NCBI GenBank assembly: GCA_033182465.1
Contig: CP137326.1
Span: forward strand, 868,001 to 932,000
DNA: 64,000 nt
From: Sanghuangporus weigelae
Taxonomy: Eukaryota > Basidiomycota > Agaricomycetes > Hymenochaetales > Hymenochaetaceae
Direction of reading: 5' to 3'
The translations under genes and the position numbers were made by a program. A model generated the notes under the pieces. That model was not told where the DNA came from and did no database searches. It saw only the letters and a program-made list of their open reading frames with translations. Position 1 is the first letter of the stretch, and each line of letters begins with the position of its first letter. Positions 1-11,400 of this stretch are shown piece after piece.

Positions 1-306
1 CTACTCTTTCTGAACGCACATGCTCGTCTGAGAGTCGTCGCAGAGCCCAGATATGCCTCGCTGCCGAATATCATGAAGGCTAAAAAGAAGCCAATTGAGA
101 AGCTCTCAGCTTCTGATTTGGGTGTAGACCTGTCACCAAGACTAGAGACTATTCGCATCACAGAGCCTCCAAAGCGTGTTGGCGGACAGAAGGTGCGTCT
201 TTCACCTCGCATCATAAATCGGCCGGAGACTGATCCCTGGCCCAAGGTTGCCAACGTCGATGAATTGGCAGCAAAATTGAAGGAAGCAGGTTTCGTCCCG
301 GCATAG
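1..306 (+). CDS. ETFB: Electron transfer flavoprotein beta subunit, C-terminal part (partial)
   Basis: The frame is open from the window edge to the TAG at 304-306. It carries the classic C-terminal signature of the ETF beta subunit: an EPRY...[13 protein letters not shown] segment, then the DLGVD..PRLE.....EPPKR stretch, ending in a [11 protein letters not shown] helix, as in human and yeast ETFB. The protein is a mitochondrial matrix subunit that, with ETF-alpha, carries electrons from acyl-CoA dehydrogenases to ETF-ubiquinone oxidoreductase. Only the last 100 or so codons are inside the window; the nucleotide-binding part lies to the left. A short intron could lie in the first 30 bases but cannot be decided from this fragment. 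Family assignment is secure; the exact 5' exon border is not. Confidence 0.9.
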   Translation, partial: LLFLNAHARLRVVAEPRYASLPNIMKAKKKPIEKLSASDLGVDLSPRLETIRITEPPKRVGGQKVRLSPRIINRPETDPWPKVANVDELAAKLKEAGFVPA

Positions 307-1028
307 ACTTACGGTAGTTCGTGACCTGGGTGTTTCTTTCTTGTCCTCCAACTAATTGTAATCAGAACAGATGCACTTATTGTGCTGTAATCACAGAGAC
401 GTCAGAGTGTTTGAATACATGTAAATGCAATGCAATGCATAACAAATGATCACCGAGGTCCTTGAAGCGCGGGAACATGTGCTCTTGTTTCGAGGCCTCT
501 TGGTCGTCCAGTGTGAATGGATCATTCTCGCTTGATGAGTCGCATTGTTTCTCATTGGTGGCGGGTGCTTAAATGATTAATAAAGTTGGTGGCATCTTTG
601 ACGCTCCATCTTGATCATTTTTGTCCGCGTGCACCCAGACCAATTTGAAACTATGGCATTTTCTTTCATGCAAACATTGTCGCCTGCGTACATTGGATCG
701 TGCTGCCGGCGTTTCTGCACTCTTAGGAATTCACATGTACGACTGGCCATGCATTGCATCTCGGTTAATGAGATGACTCGCAAGGCCATCAGCTTGGTGG
801 GTTCTTCCAACCGTCTATGCTTAATTTATCGGTGAATGATACTTTCGGGTTCTAAGGGCTGACGGTATCACTCCGGCCCACGACGGTCGCTCGTTGCTAT
901 ATGGACGGCGTTATATGAATTTTTGTTCTGCTCCAACATATAAGCCGCCAATAGCCCTTCTCCTCAGACGTACACCTCGTATCAGGACGAGTCATCCTCT
1001 TCAAGTCATCTCAGTATCCCCAATTACG
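307..1028. other. Intergenic region: ETFB 3' flank and promoter of the next gene
   Basis: This 720-bp stretch holds the 3' flank of ETFB and the upstream region of the membrane-protein gene starting at 1029. Open frames on both strands around 577-1163 are short, unrelated to known families and lack plausible splice partners. I see no RNA gene or repeat here. Confidence 0.5.
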
Positions 1029-2997
1029 ATGGAGAGAGCATGCCATGAGTTCATGCTGGGGAACAGCTCTCATCACCATTCTTCGCATCATGTTGGACAA
1101 GACATCGATATGCAGCAGAGTATTGATGATAAATTTTGCCTTTGGCTTGTGAAAACTACGTGAGTTTCATTCAAAACCCTCGATATTCAGTACTAACTCG
1201 CACTATTCAGCATTGAAGGAAGATACTACCTCACTGCAGCTGCCGTTGTGCTCTTTCTTGATATCCTATTGACTCTTGACGTCGAAATTGAACGTGTTTG
1301 GAAGGGCAAGTTCTCCCGGGCTTCGCTTCTGTTCTGTATCGTCAGCACTTTCAAACCTGATCCAGCGTATGAATAATCATGTCATCATGCACAGAATCGA
1401 TATCTACCACCTTCGATGTACGCGGTCGTCCTGTTTAGTAGGTTCCTTCCTTGTGGCTAACAATCGAGCATCTGTTCTGATGAGACTTTAGGCTTGAATT
1501 ATCCTCATCTTTCGAATGAGGTATATACGGTTTCGCCCTAGCCATCGATCGATCTCATTCCTAGATTTTGCAGTACTGTACCGATTTCTTCCAAGTAATT
1601 CCACCAGTGGCAATCGTCTTCAGCGAAGCGATTATCGGTGCCTTATTGATTCTTCGTACCTGTGCCCTCTACAAGGAAACGAAAAGCCAGTTGTCGCATG
1701 CTGTCGTTGCAGCCCTAATATTTATTTATCTGGTTCAGTTTGCGCTCTCTGTGGTTCGTGTTTTTGTGGCCGCAAAGGCTGATTGCTCAGATCTTCTTTT
1801 ATACAGTTTGCAGCGAGAGATCTCAAGGCTATAGGTCCCTTGCGTCAGCCATTCAATGAAGGGTGTATACTATTCTTTACGCGCTTTAAGTAAGTCATTC
1901 GCATATACATGCGTATGAGGGGCTCACACTTGTTGCAACAGTACTCTTCGTGCGTCCGAAGTCTAATCAGCTGAACTTCGCAACAAACTGATGGTGGTTA
2001 CGTGCACAGGCCTGCTTGTCCTTTGGTTCACGAACATAGTGTTTAACGTGATTGTGTTCATGTGTACCTTTAAGAAGACTGCTAGACTTCATTGGCTAGA
2101 TCAAAAGATGGGCATGTTTTACACTATGCACTCATTGATCCTTTCGGATGGTGAGGTGCCTTTCTACGAACATCAGACACTGGGCTAAATACATGCATTC
2201 TTAGCAACATTGTACTTCCTGTGCGTCTATGAATTTCCTGGCAGACGATCGTGGACCTTTCTTCACTATCAAAGTATCTAGAGCTGTAATGACCGCAAAG
2301 ACAATTAATCTGGTGATGCTCGTTGTAAGTAAAGCTTTGAAACTCTGGGATCCTCATCTGACTTGTCGAAAGTTTTATCCACAGTGGAATAGCATCAATT
2401 GGGCAGCGAATCATGTGTACGTGGTTCAGCCAACTCTAACTCACTGGATTGTTTTTAACATGCAGTTTACAGGATTGACGTAAGGGACTCAGGTCTGCTC
2501 TTTCACCGGTACTGACAGTTCAGCAGGTTATCCTTACTTCTCATTACTTCCTCAACCTTCGGGAAGAGGGTGATCGGATTGTGAGGAAGCCATGCTGTTA
2601 TCCTGAACGTCGCACTCTGCCCATTGTCGTCATACACGTCGACGCACGCCACAGGGATTCGAACTATGATGATATCGTCTGCTCCAGGCAAAACAAAAGA
2701 ACTTGCCCTCTTTCAACCCCGATATCGTTCCACCCGTGGTGTCCCAACAATGAAGACAAGGAGCGAAATGTCCAAATATCAAAGTCGCCTCGATTTGAGC
2801 AGATGCCAGGCCGTCTGCGATGGACGATGCAACGAGCGACAGAGGATGTTTTGGAAAGGGATGAATGTACGAGTGTTGTCATGTGTGACACAGAGAATAG
2901 CCCAGAACGAGAAGGGTATGTAGATCGGAGAGTTACCGCCTACCGTACTTCACCTAGACCTAGAGTTCGTCTTCCTAGAAGATATTCTATAGGTTAG
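1029..2997 (+). CDS. DUF6533-like multi-pass membrane protein (gene model uncertain)
   Basis: The first exon starts with ATG at 1029. An intron at 1160-1210 has GTGAGT, a TACTAAC branch site and a CAG acceptor, and joins in phase to a segment with LFLDILLTLDVEIERVWKGK, the hallmark N-terminal DUF6533 motif (helix, then Y/D-LLT-x-x-E-x-E-x-x-W-K). Later hydrophobic blocks fit the remaining helices: about 1570-1780 (VFSEAIIGALLILRTCALYKE), 1990-2150 (LLVLWFTNIVFNVIVFMCTF), about 2285-2325, and an LTSHYFLNLRE motif near 2530-2570, which matches the conserved helix-7 end of this basidiomycete family. A polar, Arg-rich cytosolic tail then runs to a stop near 2997. Members are seven-helix proteins of unknown function. 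The segment between about 1340 and 1568 does not give a clean splice pattern, and the expected N-R-Y motif after helix 2 is not obvious. The gene may be diverged or decaying. Family call is fairly sure; exon borders after the first intron are not. Confidence 0.55.
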
Positions 2998-3641
2998 AAA
3001 TTATTCAATGTAGAAATGACTTTCGGGGTCTGGGAATAAATCCAATGGATGAACCTTTCGTAAGACGAAGTTCGAATGTGACCAAGCCAATATATTTTAC
3101 TCGTGAATCTCCTCTGGAGCCGTGCATTCTAAGAGACTTTGACAAAGGACGACTGTTAGTCAATATGACTGATTGCATCCTACAGACACGGTTTTCAAAC
3201 CTAAGGCAGCACCAACTGGGTATATATAGATGAAAAAGTCCGAGCTAAACAAAGGCATGAAAAGCGAGAACACAAGAACACGAAATAGCCCTAACAACTT
3301 AAATTATAAGAAAAAGGAGGCACCAATCCGCACACCTCAGATGCTAGGTAATCAGTATCTAGTCGTCACCTGTACCAGCACCAGACAAGAAAGTAAGAAA
3401 GAAAATCTCGCAAATTCAAGCACCAGCTTGGAAGGCCCGCGGCAGAAGCGAACGTTAGTTCAACATCGCCACTGCCGTTAATCGCAACCCAAAATGTACG
3501 ACTTGTGAAAGCGAAAAGAGCAATAGTTAAAAATAATAGTATACGATCCCGGGGAGTATAGATCGTGAAGTTTAACTAGGAAGATGCGCCTTATCCTACA
3601 CGTCGCCACCCTTTGTCGCATACGATGTACCTTTACGAGAC
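2998..3641. other. Intergenic region between two convergent genes
   Basis: This AT-rich stretch lies between the ends of the plus-strand membrane-protein gene and the minus-strand glycoprotein gene, so it should hold two 3' ends. Small open frames at 3045-3481 have no recognisable features. Nothing else is visible. Confidence 0.4.
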
Positions 3642-6600
3642 TTACCAGTTGAGAGTATTGTCTCGCAAGATCGGTGCAGAGATCGTCCCAGGAGCTATCG
3701 GTCGCCGTTCACGCATGCCACCCCCCGCAGGACTGATATTGTGGGTGAAGATGTCATCTCTTGGTGCAGGTTGCGAGAAACCCCGCAAAGAATCTTCTGC
3801 ATAGTAGAAAGAACGTCGACGCTGCCCCCCGATCGAATCACGATCGAAGTCCTGGCCAGGTGAGGGACCAGTATATGTCTGCGGCTCCTGCAAACGATGA
3901 TGGGCCGTTTCCTGTCGGCGTTTGAAGTTTCGATACAGAAGGAACCCTAGAATGCACAAGGCGATTCCACCCAATGCAGAGCAAACTCCAATGATAGCGT
4001 CACGGCGTGAATTGCTCGAACTTGCAGACGAATTTGAGCTGCTAGGAGAGTTCGGGTCTTGCGATATAGGATCGGGGTATGAAGTGACACTGTACGACGC
4101 ATCAATGCGCTGAGCCAATTGGGCAGATATACCGGTGGTCCCGGTGTACAAGTCCGATTGTTTGGCCTTAATCGCTTGTTCAAGAGCAGTGACGTTGTCC
4201 GAAGGAACGTATCCAATGAAAAGGGTACGCAGTTCATTGAGATCGTCCGGTGATTTGTACTGTGAAGTCTCGTAAACCTGTAGCGCAAATGTCTTGACCT
4301 GGTCCGCTATCAAAAGTGTAAATTTAACCACTCAATTTACAGAAGAAATATCGCTTACCGGAAATCCCTAATGCCACCTGTAAACAAGATGGGAAATACG
4401 CGAAAATCTGCGCAGCACTATCTGCCTTGGTTGCGACGAAGTGCCAAGTCAAGCCCACATCAAACAAGACACTGATCGCCGTGTAATTTTTACGATCTGT
4501 GTCGGCAGTTACACCGCCCTCTGCTGGGTAAATTCGAGAGGGAAGACCTGAGGGCAATGGTACCGATGTCACCGTCGCTCCACTCACAGCACTCTCTAGG
4601 ATTGCACTACTCGTCGGCTCGTCCGGGTTTGTCAGGGTCGTAGGCGAGGATGAACCAGTCGACGAAGCGTCCGAAATGAGAAGTGTAGTTTGTGTCAGGA
4701 AAGAGAACTGTGACGCGAGAGACGTCGATACAGTAGTAGTCGGAGTCAACGTGATCAAGCTCGATGTACTTATATTGCCGGTGGGGAACGTGATCAAACT
4801 CGATGTACTTATATTGCCAGTCGGGAACGTGATAGACGTCCCAGTGGTGGCACCGGATGTGGCATTCGCAAATATTGTAGTCGTCGCGTTCTCGGCGGGA
4901 GTAGTGGTACTTATCACCATTGTGCTATTCGAACCTTCGCCCAGGGAAGAGGTGATAGTATCAGTTATCGTGCTATTGTCCCCGGGCGTTGAAGTCGCGT
5001 CGGGCGCAGACGTAATGGTGGAAGTGCTATTTTCTCCAGGCGCCGACGTGATCGTCGGGATGATGCTAGTGATCGAACAAAGAAGGCCAGAACAGGTCGA
5101 AGTCTCAGCACTACTCGTCGCACTTGAACCCGCATCGGACGCAGTGAAGGACCCTGTCCCGGTAGGCGTTGCAGATCCATCGCTAGCGGAAGTCACTGTC
5201 GGAAGAATACCGCAAAGGAGATCCGTACATGTCGTGCTCTCTGACTCCGAAACAGTAATGCTAGGAGCAGATGTTTCCGACGGTACGGAACCGCTGCTTC
5301 CTGTATCCGTGGTCTGTGTTTCCGACGGACTCGAAAGGACCGTTGTGGGAGTCGGGCTACTCGGTGCCACAGAGAAATCAGAGGTAGTCGACGGACTACA
5401 GACAGTAAGTCCCAATAAATTGACCGATAGAACCCCATCACATTGCTGGCTGGCGCTGCCAATATTAGTTGGCGCCGAGCCAGTGCTCGAAGATGCAGCA
5501 GGACTTGATCCGGGGGCCATAGTCGATGCCTCGGAACTCGTGCCACTTATCCCGCTGGATAAAACGCTTGATCCTGAAGGTGAAGTCACCGGAGCGCTTG
5601 ACTCGGAGGGCACGCTTGTTGTGGTCGCAGTTGCTGATGATGAACTACCACTTGATTCCGAAGTTGTGACGGGACCACAAAAAGCATTGACGCCAATACC
5701 CAACAACTGCAATCCAGCGGCGCAGGACGTTGTCGGAGCCGCTTCGGATGAGGATTGCGTGGTCCCTCCTGACGTAGAAACTAAGCTCGTCGAAGGACTG
5801 CCTTCCGACGAGGGCGACACAAAGCTTGTCGAAGGAGACGTCAATTGCGACGTTGACGTACTCGCAGATGATGTAAAATCAGACGACGACGTTGAATCAG
5901 AAGTCAACGATGAAGCGGTGGATGATGTCGCATCCGTTGCTGACGATAAACTACCACTTGGTTCCGAAGTTGTGACGGGACCACAAAAAGCATTGACGCC
6001 AAGACCCAACAACTGTAATCCAGCGGCGCAGGACGTTGTCGGAGCCGCTTCGGATGAGGATTGCGTGGTCCCTCCTGACGTAGAAACTGAGCTCGTCGAA
6101 GAACTGCCTTCCGACGAGGGCGGCACAAAGCTTGTCGAAGGAGACGTCAATTGCGACGTTGACGTACTCGCAGATGATGTAAAATCAGACGACGACGTTG
6201 AATCAGAAGTCGACGATGAAGCGGTAGATGAAGTCACATCCGTTGCTGACGACGTGTCTGTCACAGAAGTGCTTGAACCCGTTGCAGATGGCGTTGGATC
6301 AGAAGACGACGACGAGTCTGTCGCAGAAGAACTTGGACTTGTTGCAGATGCACTCGAACTGTTCGGTGCGAAAGTGATCCCGAGAATTTGACCATCATCC
6401 CCTCCTATGAAATATGTCAGTCCGACACAGTCAGAAAATGATGCAATAAATGCGCCATATCGTAAGATGGAACACGCATCGAATGAAGCAGTAGATTGGT
6501 GCCCAAATCGGAGGGGCTTGGAGGGATTTAACGCGAGAAAAAAAAGACTTACCGAGTACAACACCGAGCCCAGGAGTATCGATGTCGAGGAGGGACCCTC

Positions 6601-6823
6601 TTGCCTGCCTCACAGGTGCATCCCGAGGAGCAGGTCCCCGTCTTGCATTCGAGTTGGAGACCTCGAGACTCCTGCGAGCATGAGATCGACTATGGGACAA
6701 GTGCTCCGCGTTGGCGGGTGCGGCAAAGGCTAAGCCGAGGAGGAGGTAGACGGAGAGACCGAGTAAAGTAGCACGTCTACTACGAGTCACAGATATCTTT
6801 GACGGAGTCGAGCTGGGTGCCAT
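3642..6823 (-). CDS. Large Ser/Thr-rich single-pass surface glycoprotein (mucin/sensor-like)
   Basis: There are three exons: 6823-6553, 6404-4359 and 4306-3642. The introns (148 bp with GTAAGT, and 52 bp with GTAAGC) keep phase, giving 993 residues. The start is the first ATG before a basic stretch and hydrophobic signal sequence (LLGLSVYLLLGLAFAAPANA). The middle 600 or so residues are almost all Ser, Thr, Ala, Pro and Gly, as expected for a heavily O-mannosylated stalk. It is punctuated by small Cys-pair modules (CAAGLQLLG.G.NAFC and variants CDGVLSVNLLGLTVC, CTDLLC, CSGLLC). After it comes a folded module (RIYPAEGG...FVATKADSAAQIFAYFP...ALGI) that I would compare with SEA-like ectodomains. 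One transmembrane helix (AIIGVCSALGGIALCILGFLL), a basic stop-transfer RNFKRRQE and a short cytosolic tail follow. The layout resembles fungal wall-stress sensors or mucins, but no specific family is proven. The long plus-strand open frame opposite exon 2 is a composition shadow. Confidence 0.8.
4744..4830 (-). repeat. 39-bp coding tandem repeat (13-residue ITFPTGNISTSSL unit)
   Basis: Two near-identical 39-bp units, followed by a third partial one, encode ITFPTGNISTSSL repeats in the stalk of the glycoprotein. Each has an N-x-S sequon, so the repeat also adds N-glycosylation sites. Confidence 0.8.
5636..6245 (-). repeat. 306-bp direct tandem duplication inside the glycoprotein gene
   Basis: Two head-to-tail copies of a 306-bp (102-codon) unit lie at about 5636-5940 and 5942-6245. 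They differ at only a few positions and keep the reading frame. Each unit encodes a Ser/Thr-rich linker plus one Cys-pair module ending in NAFCGPVTTSE. The near-identity suggests a recent expansion of the stalk. Confidence 0.85.
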
Positions 6824-7062
6824 ATTGCGGTAGCTATGGTGGGCGATTGGAAGGAGGCGGACGAAGGAAGAAGAGACTGTAAATGAGCGACGACGAAAGA
6901 GAAAAAAATATCGAATAACGAGAAGAACTGAATTGACTGTTAGCGAGATGAGCTAGTGAGCAGACGGACAATCGTTATATTCGCCACGATGAGAGCGAGA
7001 GGAGGAGAGAGAGCGAAGCGAAGAGAGAGAACGGAAAGAGAGAGAGAGAGCGAAGCGAGTGG
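6824..7062 (-). promoter_or_regulatory. Promoter/5' UTR with CT-rich tract of the glycoprotein gene
   Basis: Immediately upstream of the minus-strand start, the coding strand is strongly pyrimidine-rich (seen as GAGAGA/GCGAAGCGAG runs on the plus strand at about 6988-7061). Such CT-rich blocks near the transcription start are common in well-expressed fungal genes. The exact start site cannot be read from sequence. Confidence 0.5.
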
Positions 7063-7137
7063 CAGGGACAACAAACAAACGAACGAACGGTCACAGGCAG
7101 GACTCTCACGGCTGGCTCACGGCTACTTCTGATGCGC

Positions 7138-7324
7138 ATTTTATTTTATTTTCATTTTCATTTTCATTCGCATTTATATTGCGTCTACCTCACTGCTCCT
7201 GCTCCTGCTCATGTAGCCCCTCAGTTGAGAGTAGACATGCTCTCCCGCCTGGACTTTCCTCTATCCGGGGTATTTTCTTCATTTCACACAGCCATCATCG
7301 CCATCATCGCCATCATCGCCATCA
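7138..7324. repeat. Simple-sequence repeats (TTTTCA)n, (CTC CTG)n and (CCATCATCG)n
   Basis: There are three short microsatellite patches: TTTTCATTTTCA-type repeats at 7138-7174, a short CTGCTC run near 7195-7212, and a 9-bp CCATCATCG unit repeated three times at 7292-7324. They lie in the 600-bp spacer between the glycoprotein start and the uL23 gene end and do not look coding. Confidence 0.75.
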
Positions 7325-7440
7325 GATTCTTAATCACATACGCTTACTTACATTGTATCGAGTATAATGCATATGTGAACACGAAGCAAATGCGGGTAGA
7401 AAGGAACGGTGTACATTGTATAACGAAACCGTCTGAAGAA

Positions 7441-8127
7441 TCAAATGAAGCCAATCTTATAACACATATCATGATCAATCATCTGCTAAAAAACAAAGCG
7501 TCGCCAGCTCACCTTGTTTGCGACATCTAGAGCATCGTGGTCCGCTGTCAATCGCACGTACGCCTTCTTCTTTCCATCAGGCCTGTTCCAATAATAAAGA
7601 ACAATGCAAACGTGGGCAATTCAGAATACAGCAAATCCGTCAGTTATCCCGTCATTGTCCAGGCGAGTCGATACACTTACCGAATAAGTGTATTGACCGA
7701 TGCCGCTTGCACATCCCATAGCTTCTTTACAGCGTCTTTGATCTGGCGCTTGTTCGCCCGGACGTCCGTAAGGAATACCAATGTGTTGTGTTCTTCAATC
7801 TTCTTCATTGCGGACTCGGTATTGAGCGGCGAAACGATCGTTCGGTAGGCATCCATTCGTGGAGCATGGGTGATGCTTTTGCGCTGGTATCTCGGCGAAC
7901 GGGGCAGGCGCAGCGTTTTCGGTCGACGGAATGTCACAGAGTATCGTACTTTACGCGAACGGTGCCCATGCACACCCTGTAGTGCTGCTTTTTTGGCCGA
8001 CTTGGCCTTGGCCGCGTCCGCTATAGAACCCAAAACCTGTCAGTCCACCACCTCATCCTTCAACTCTTCCAGACCACGTACACTTTGTGGAAGCAGCCTT
8101 GCCCTTCGTGGTCTTCGGAGTGGCCAT
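7441..8127 (-). CDS. RPL25: 60S ribosomal protein uL23 (L23a/L25)
   Basis: There are four exons: 8127-8082, 8020-7681, 7582-7513 and 7455-7441. All introns are GT-AG and in phase, giving 156 residues, the same size as human L23a. The N-terminus is the usual basic Ala/Lys-rich extension ([20 protein letters not shown]). The globular domain has [18 protein letters not shown], the [20 protein letters not shown] helix and the [20 protein letters not shown] strand-turn, then the [12 protein letters not shown] segment. It ends in IGFI, matching the family's usual end. The protein sits at the peptide exit tunnel, where it contacts 25S rRNA and docks the signal recognition particle. The last coding exon is only 15 nt including the stop. 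The order RPL25-SCC2 is collinear, with a 363-bp spacer that must hold the RPL25 promoter. Confidence 0.95.
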
Positions 8128-8490
8128 AGAGCTGGAAATAGAAGAGTTAATCCTAACAAGAAAGATGGGTCAAATCTCGGAACGGGTGTACGCTCCCACT
8201 GCTTTGGAAAGCCATCCATCCATCAACTATTTGGCCATCCACCCTTTCTTGACCCAACCTTCACCATATTCGTTCATAAGTCACGAAATCTGGTAGCGTA
8301 CACCCTTCTCGACTTTCTATGCCATCGATTTCGCTCACCTTTGACGTGTTGCTGATGTTTTGAGTGTAGCCGTCGTCTAAGGGGTTGGCTAGCAACCAAG
8401 TAGGGAAATAGATCACGTGGTATTGATACAGTTACGTAATTGATAGCAAGAAACTATAATTTATGTCAAATAAATAGTGCAACTTCGGTT
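8128..8490 (-). promoter_or_regulatory. Spacer: RPL25 promoter and SCC2 3' flank
   Basis: This 363-bp spacer lies between the stop of SCC2 and the start of RPL25, both on the minus strand. It must contain the SCC2 terminator and the RPL25 promoter. No sharp motif stands out beyond a pyrimidine-rich patch on the coding strand just upstream of the RPL25 ATG. Confidence 0.4.
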
Positions 8491-11400
8491 TCATTCCCAT
8501 TCCTCCCCATCCGGTTCGGCGGTCGCACCGTCTTCATTCCATATTTCAAGGAACTAAGTTCAATGAGAATCAGTACTGGCCTTCGGATACCTCCGATTTG
8601 AAAAACAGACTAACCGTTGCTCTCTGTGCTTGCACGTCTGCGATCTTGCGTATCGCCTTCGCAGCGAATGGCATTCTTTCCCAAGAGATCCCAATGTCTC
8701 TTCGACGCACTGCAGGTCGGTCTCCAATTGCACTCTTCTTTCCAAGCACAAATTTCTGACATTTTCTGTTGCACAGGTCAAGCTCTGTCAGTCTAAATGA
8801 CTTTTAAAATTGATATAGACTCACTCTTCCGAAAGACCATATGTACTCTTGAGATAACTCTTGAGCAACATGATCATCCCGACAATGCAAGTAGAACGGG
8901 CTGAGAAAATCTGTTCTCCCACAGGCAGTGAAGCCAGATCTGGAAGACCCGAGTTCCGTCTATATTTCTCCAGAGTGCATACATAACAAATAAGGCTTAC
9001 CTGGCCTTAATAAAGATGATGACTCGGCAATCTGAGCCTGGTCGTCTCCTATCTCCCGATCTTGAGATCGTAGTTGAGCTAGCAAATTGCCTGGAGCTAT
9101 TCGTTCCACCAACTGTGCCCCCGTTTCGGCGAGCTCACGCGTTAACGTTTTCAGGACTGTCAGAACTTCCTCTTGAGTCCTATAGTCAAAGCTTGCAAAG
9201 TTCTCTGCCATATATCGCGAAAATTGTACTGTATCGTCGTCCGTCTTCCCCACGTCTCGCAACTCAAATACCTTAAGAATAGAGCGCAAGAACTCCTGTC
9301 GTGTTGCCCTCTTCTCTCGGACCAGCGCGTACCACCGTCCGAGTAAAGCAACCGGACCTAACTGCATACGGTAACCCCTCACTTTGGATTCGCCGGCTTC
9401 CGTGCTAGTCAGTTTGCATTGATAATCAAAAGACTTTCGACACGCAGCGATGAAACCCGAGTTGAGTAAGGAAGCGTGCTTATGGTGTAGAATTGTATGC
9501 AAAGCAACGGCACGCGTACTCAAAGAACTGACAGGTGCAGTTTCGAGAGCGACAATAACAGGAAATGACTGACGACGTGTTCACTTGAGTACTTCAAAGG
9601 ATATAAGATATGTACGACGCACCAAAAGCGGGTGAGCGAGACCCTGTTTCACCGTGAAGCTGAGAATATCCACAGCCGAGGCTTGAACATGGGAGAACGG
9701 CGACAGGGCGGCGTCAAGAATCTGGCTGAGATAGCGCTGCACTACTGCAGAGCTAACACTGTAAGGATAAATGAGCGTTGAAGTCCATCGCGAATCAGAT
9801 TCTCGGCATACCCAGATTCTGCAAAGCCATGGGTATTTCCCACTAGCTCCTCCATATTTATGCCCGGGCTCGATTTCGCACGGGTCGGCTTATTGGCCGC
9901 TGAGAGCAAAGAAATCAATACAATTTTGCGGGGTAACCTAGTATCTTACCAATCTGCTGTACTGAATGCTTGGTACTTTCCGAAGCCAAGAACTCTTGCA
10001 TAATCTCGAGAAGCCGGGCTCGATTATCGTCCTCAGAAGATGCGAATATTGCATCCATTATGGTCGCTGAACTGTCCAACGTCATCAAAGTTGGTTGAGC
10101 GCGAAATAGGAAGCCTAAGCAAGCAAGTAGTCGTCCCCGGATATTACTGTCCGTGTATCGTTCATATAGTTGAAGGAGACACATGTAGATGTGATCGATA
10201 ATAGGACCCTAAAGCTTTCTTAGAGTAGCATTCTTCTCTATATTTGTATCTGTACTTACTTTGCTTATGGCATCCAACTGGGTCGATAGATCGGCACTTT
10301 CAGATCTAAGCCGATCAAATTTGAAATGTTCTCCAAGGAGAGAGACGATCATGACCAAGATCTGTAGAGTACGAGAATCGTTTGGAGCAAGAGAATTGCT
10401 CGGTCTAGTAATGAACTGACGCAACCTCGCTGTTCCTGTGATTAGTGAATTTTTCTCGCGATCATATCAATGTCTTACCAATGCAAGACTTCAATAAGGC
10501 AACAATTCGAGCAGAATCGTGTGTTAAATGTTGTACTACGACACATAAACATGCCACAACTTCTTGTAAAGACTGATCGATGAATATGGTTGAGCTTCCG
10601 TACAATCAAGAATGTCTAGACGTGCGACTTACAGTGCCATGGATATTCGGCTTGAGAACCATTGGCTGAAGTATGCTCTGCAGGTCGTTTCCAAACTTCA
10701 CGGAAGTCTTTGACATATTAGGAATTGAAGCGCGATATATTTTCAGGATATAGTCGGAAGCGACGACATCCTCATTCTAATTGTCATGAAAAAAAAATCG
10801 GCGTGCCGTTGCAAAACAACCAGCTTTCTAAATGACTTACTGACGCAGAGTTCTTCAAGTATGGAAGAAGAACCGAAGCCTTGGGACCTGTCAAAACGGA
10901 TGGGAACGCTGAAGTAAAGAGATAGATGGCTCGTATGCAATTAATGATAGTCTAACGGTAGTCACATCAGGACACGGGATGTTGCGTAGAATAAATACTT
11001 TGACTTACGAAATTTACATAATCAGAGGCATCGACAAGCCCTTCGATCATAACATCGTAAATCTCTTTGAAACGACACTGTACTGAGGACGGCGTAGAAT
11101 CATCTGAGCCTTCTTTGCCATTAACAATTCTACAGAGCATCTCTTCCAGTGGGGAGTGCCGATCCTTGAAGACGCTGCACACCCCCATAACCACAGAAAC
11201 CGTCTCAAGAGTCGCGCCCCTATTGGCTTGAGCTGTCAGCGGTCCGTTCGAGAACCAAAGTTCCTCAAGTGTCTTGATAGAGAGATCCTGGAATTTTTTC
11301 TTTAATGATACGGAAAAGTGCAGGATTTTTCCTGGACCAACCTTGACAGTGTCATCTTCGTCGAGCATTCGAAGGACCAGCTTGGAGCAAGTATCTATTT

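Noticed and set aside
577-835. Two overlapping frames of about 75 codons on opposite strands
   Set aside because: They are mutual shadows in an intergenic region, with no start context, introns or homology.
4676-6391. 571-codon open frame on the plus strand opposite the Ser/Thr-rich gene
   Set aside because: It is the reverse complement of Ser/Thr codons and reads as Val/Asp/Glu repeats. It has no splice structure, and the sense strand has a signal peptide, clean introns and a membrane helix.
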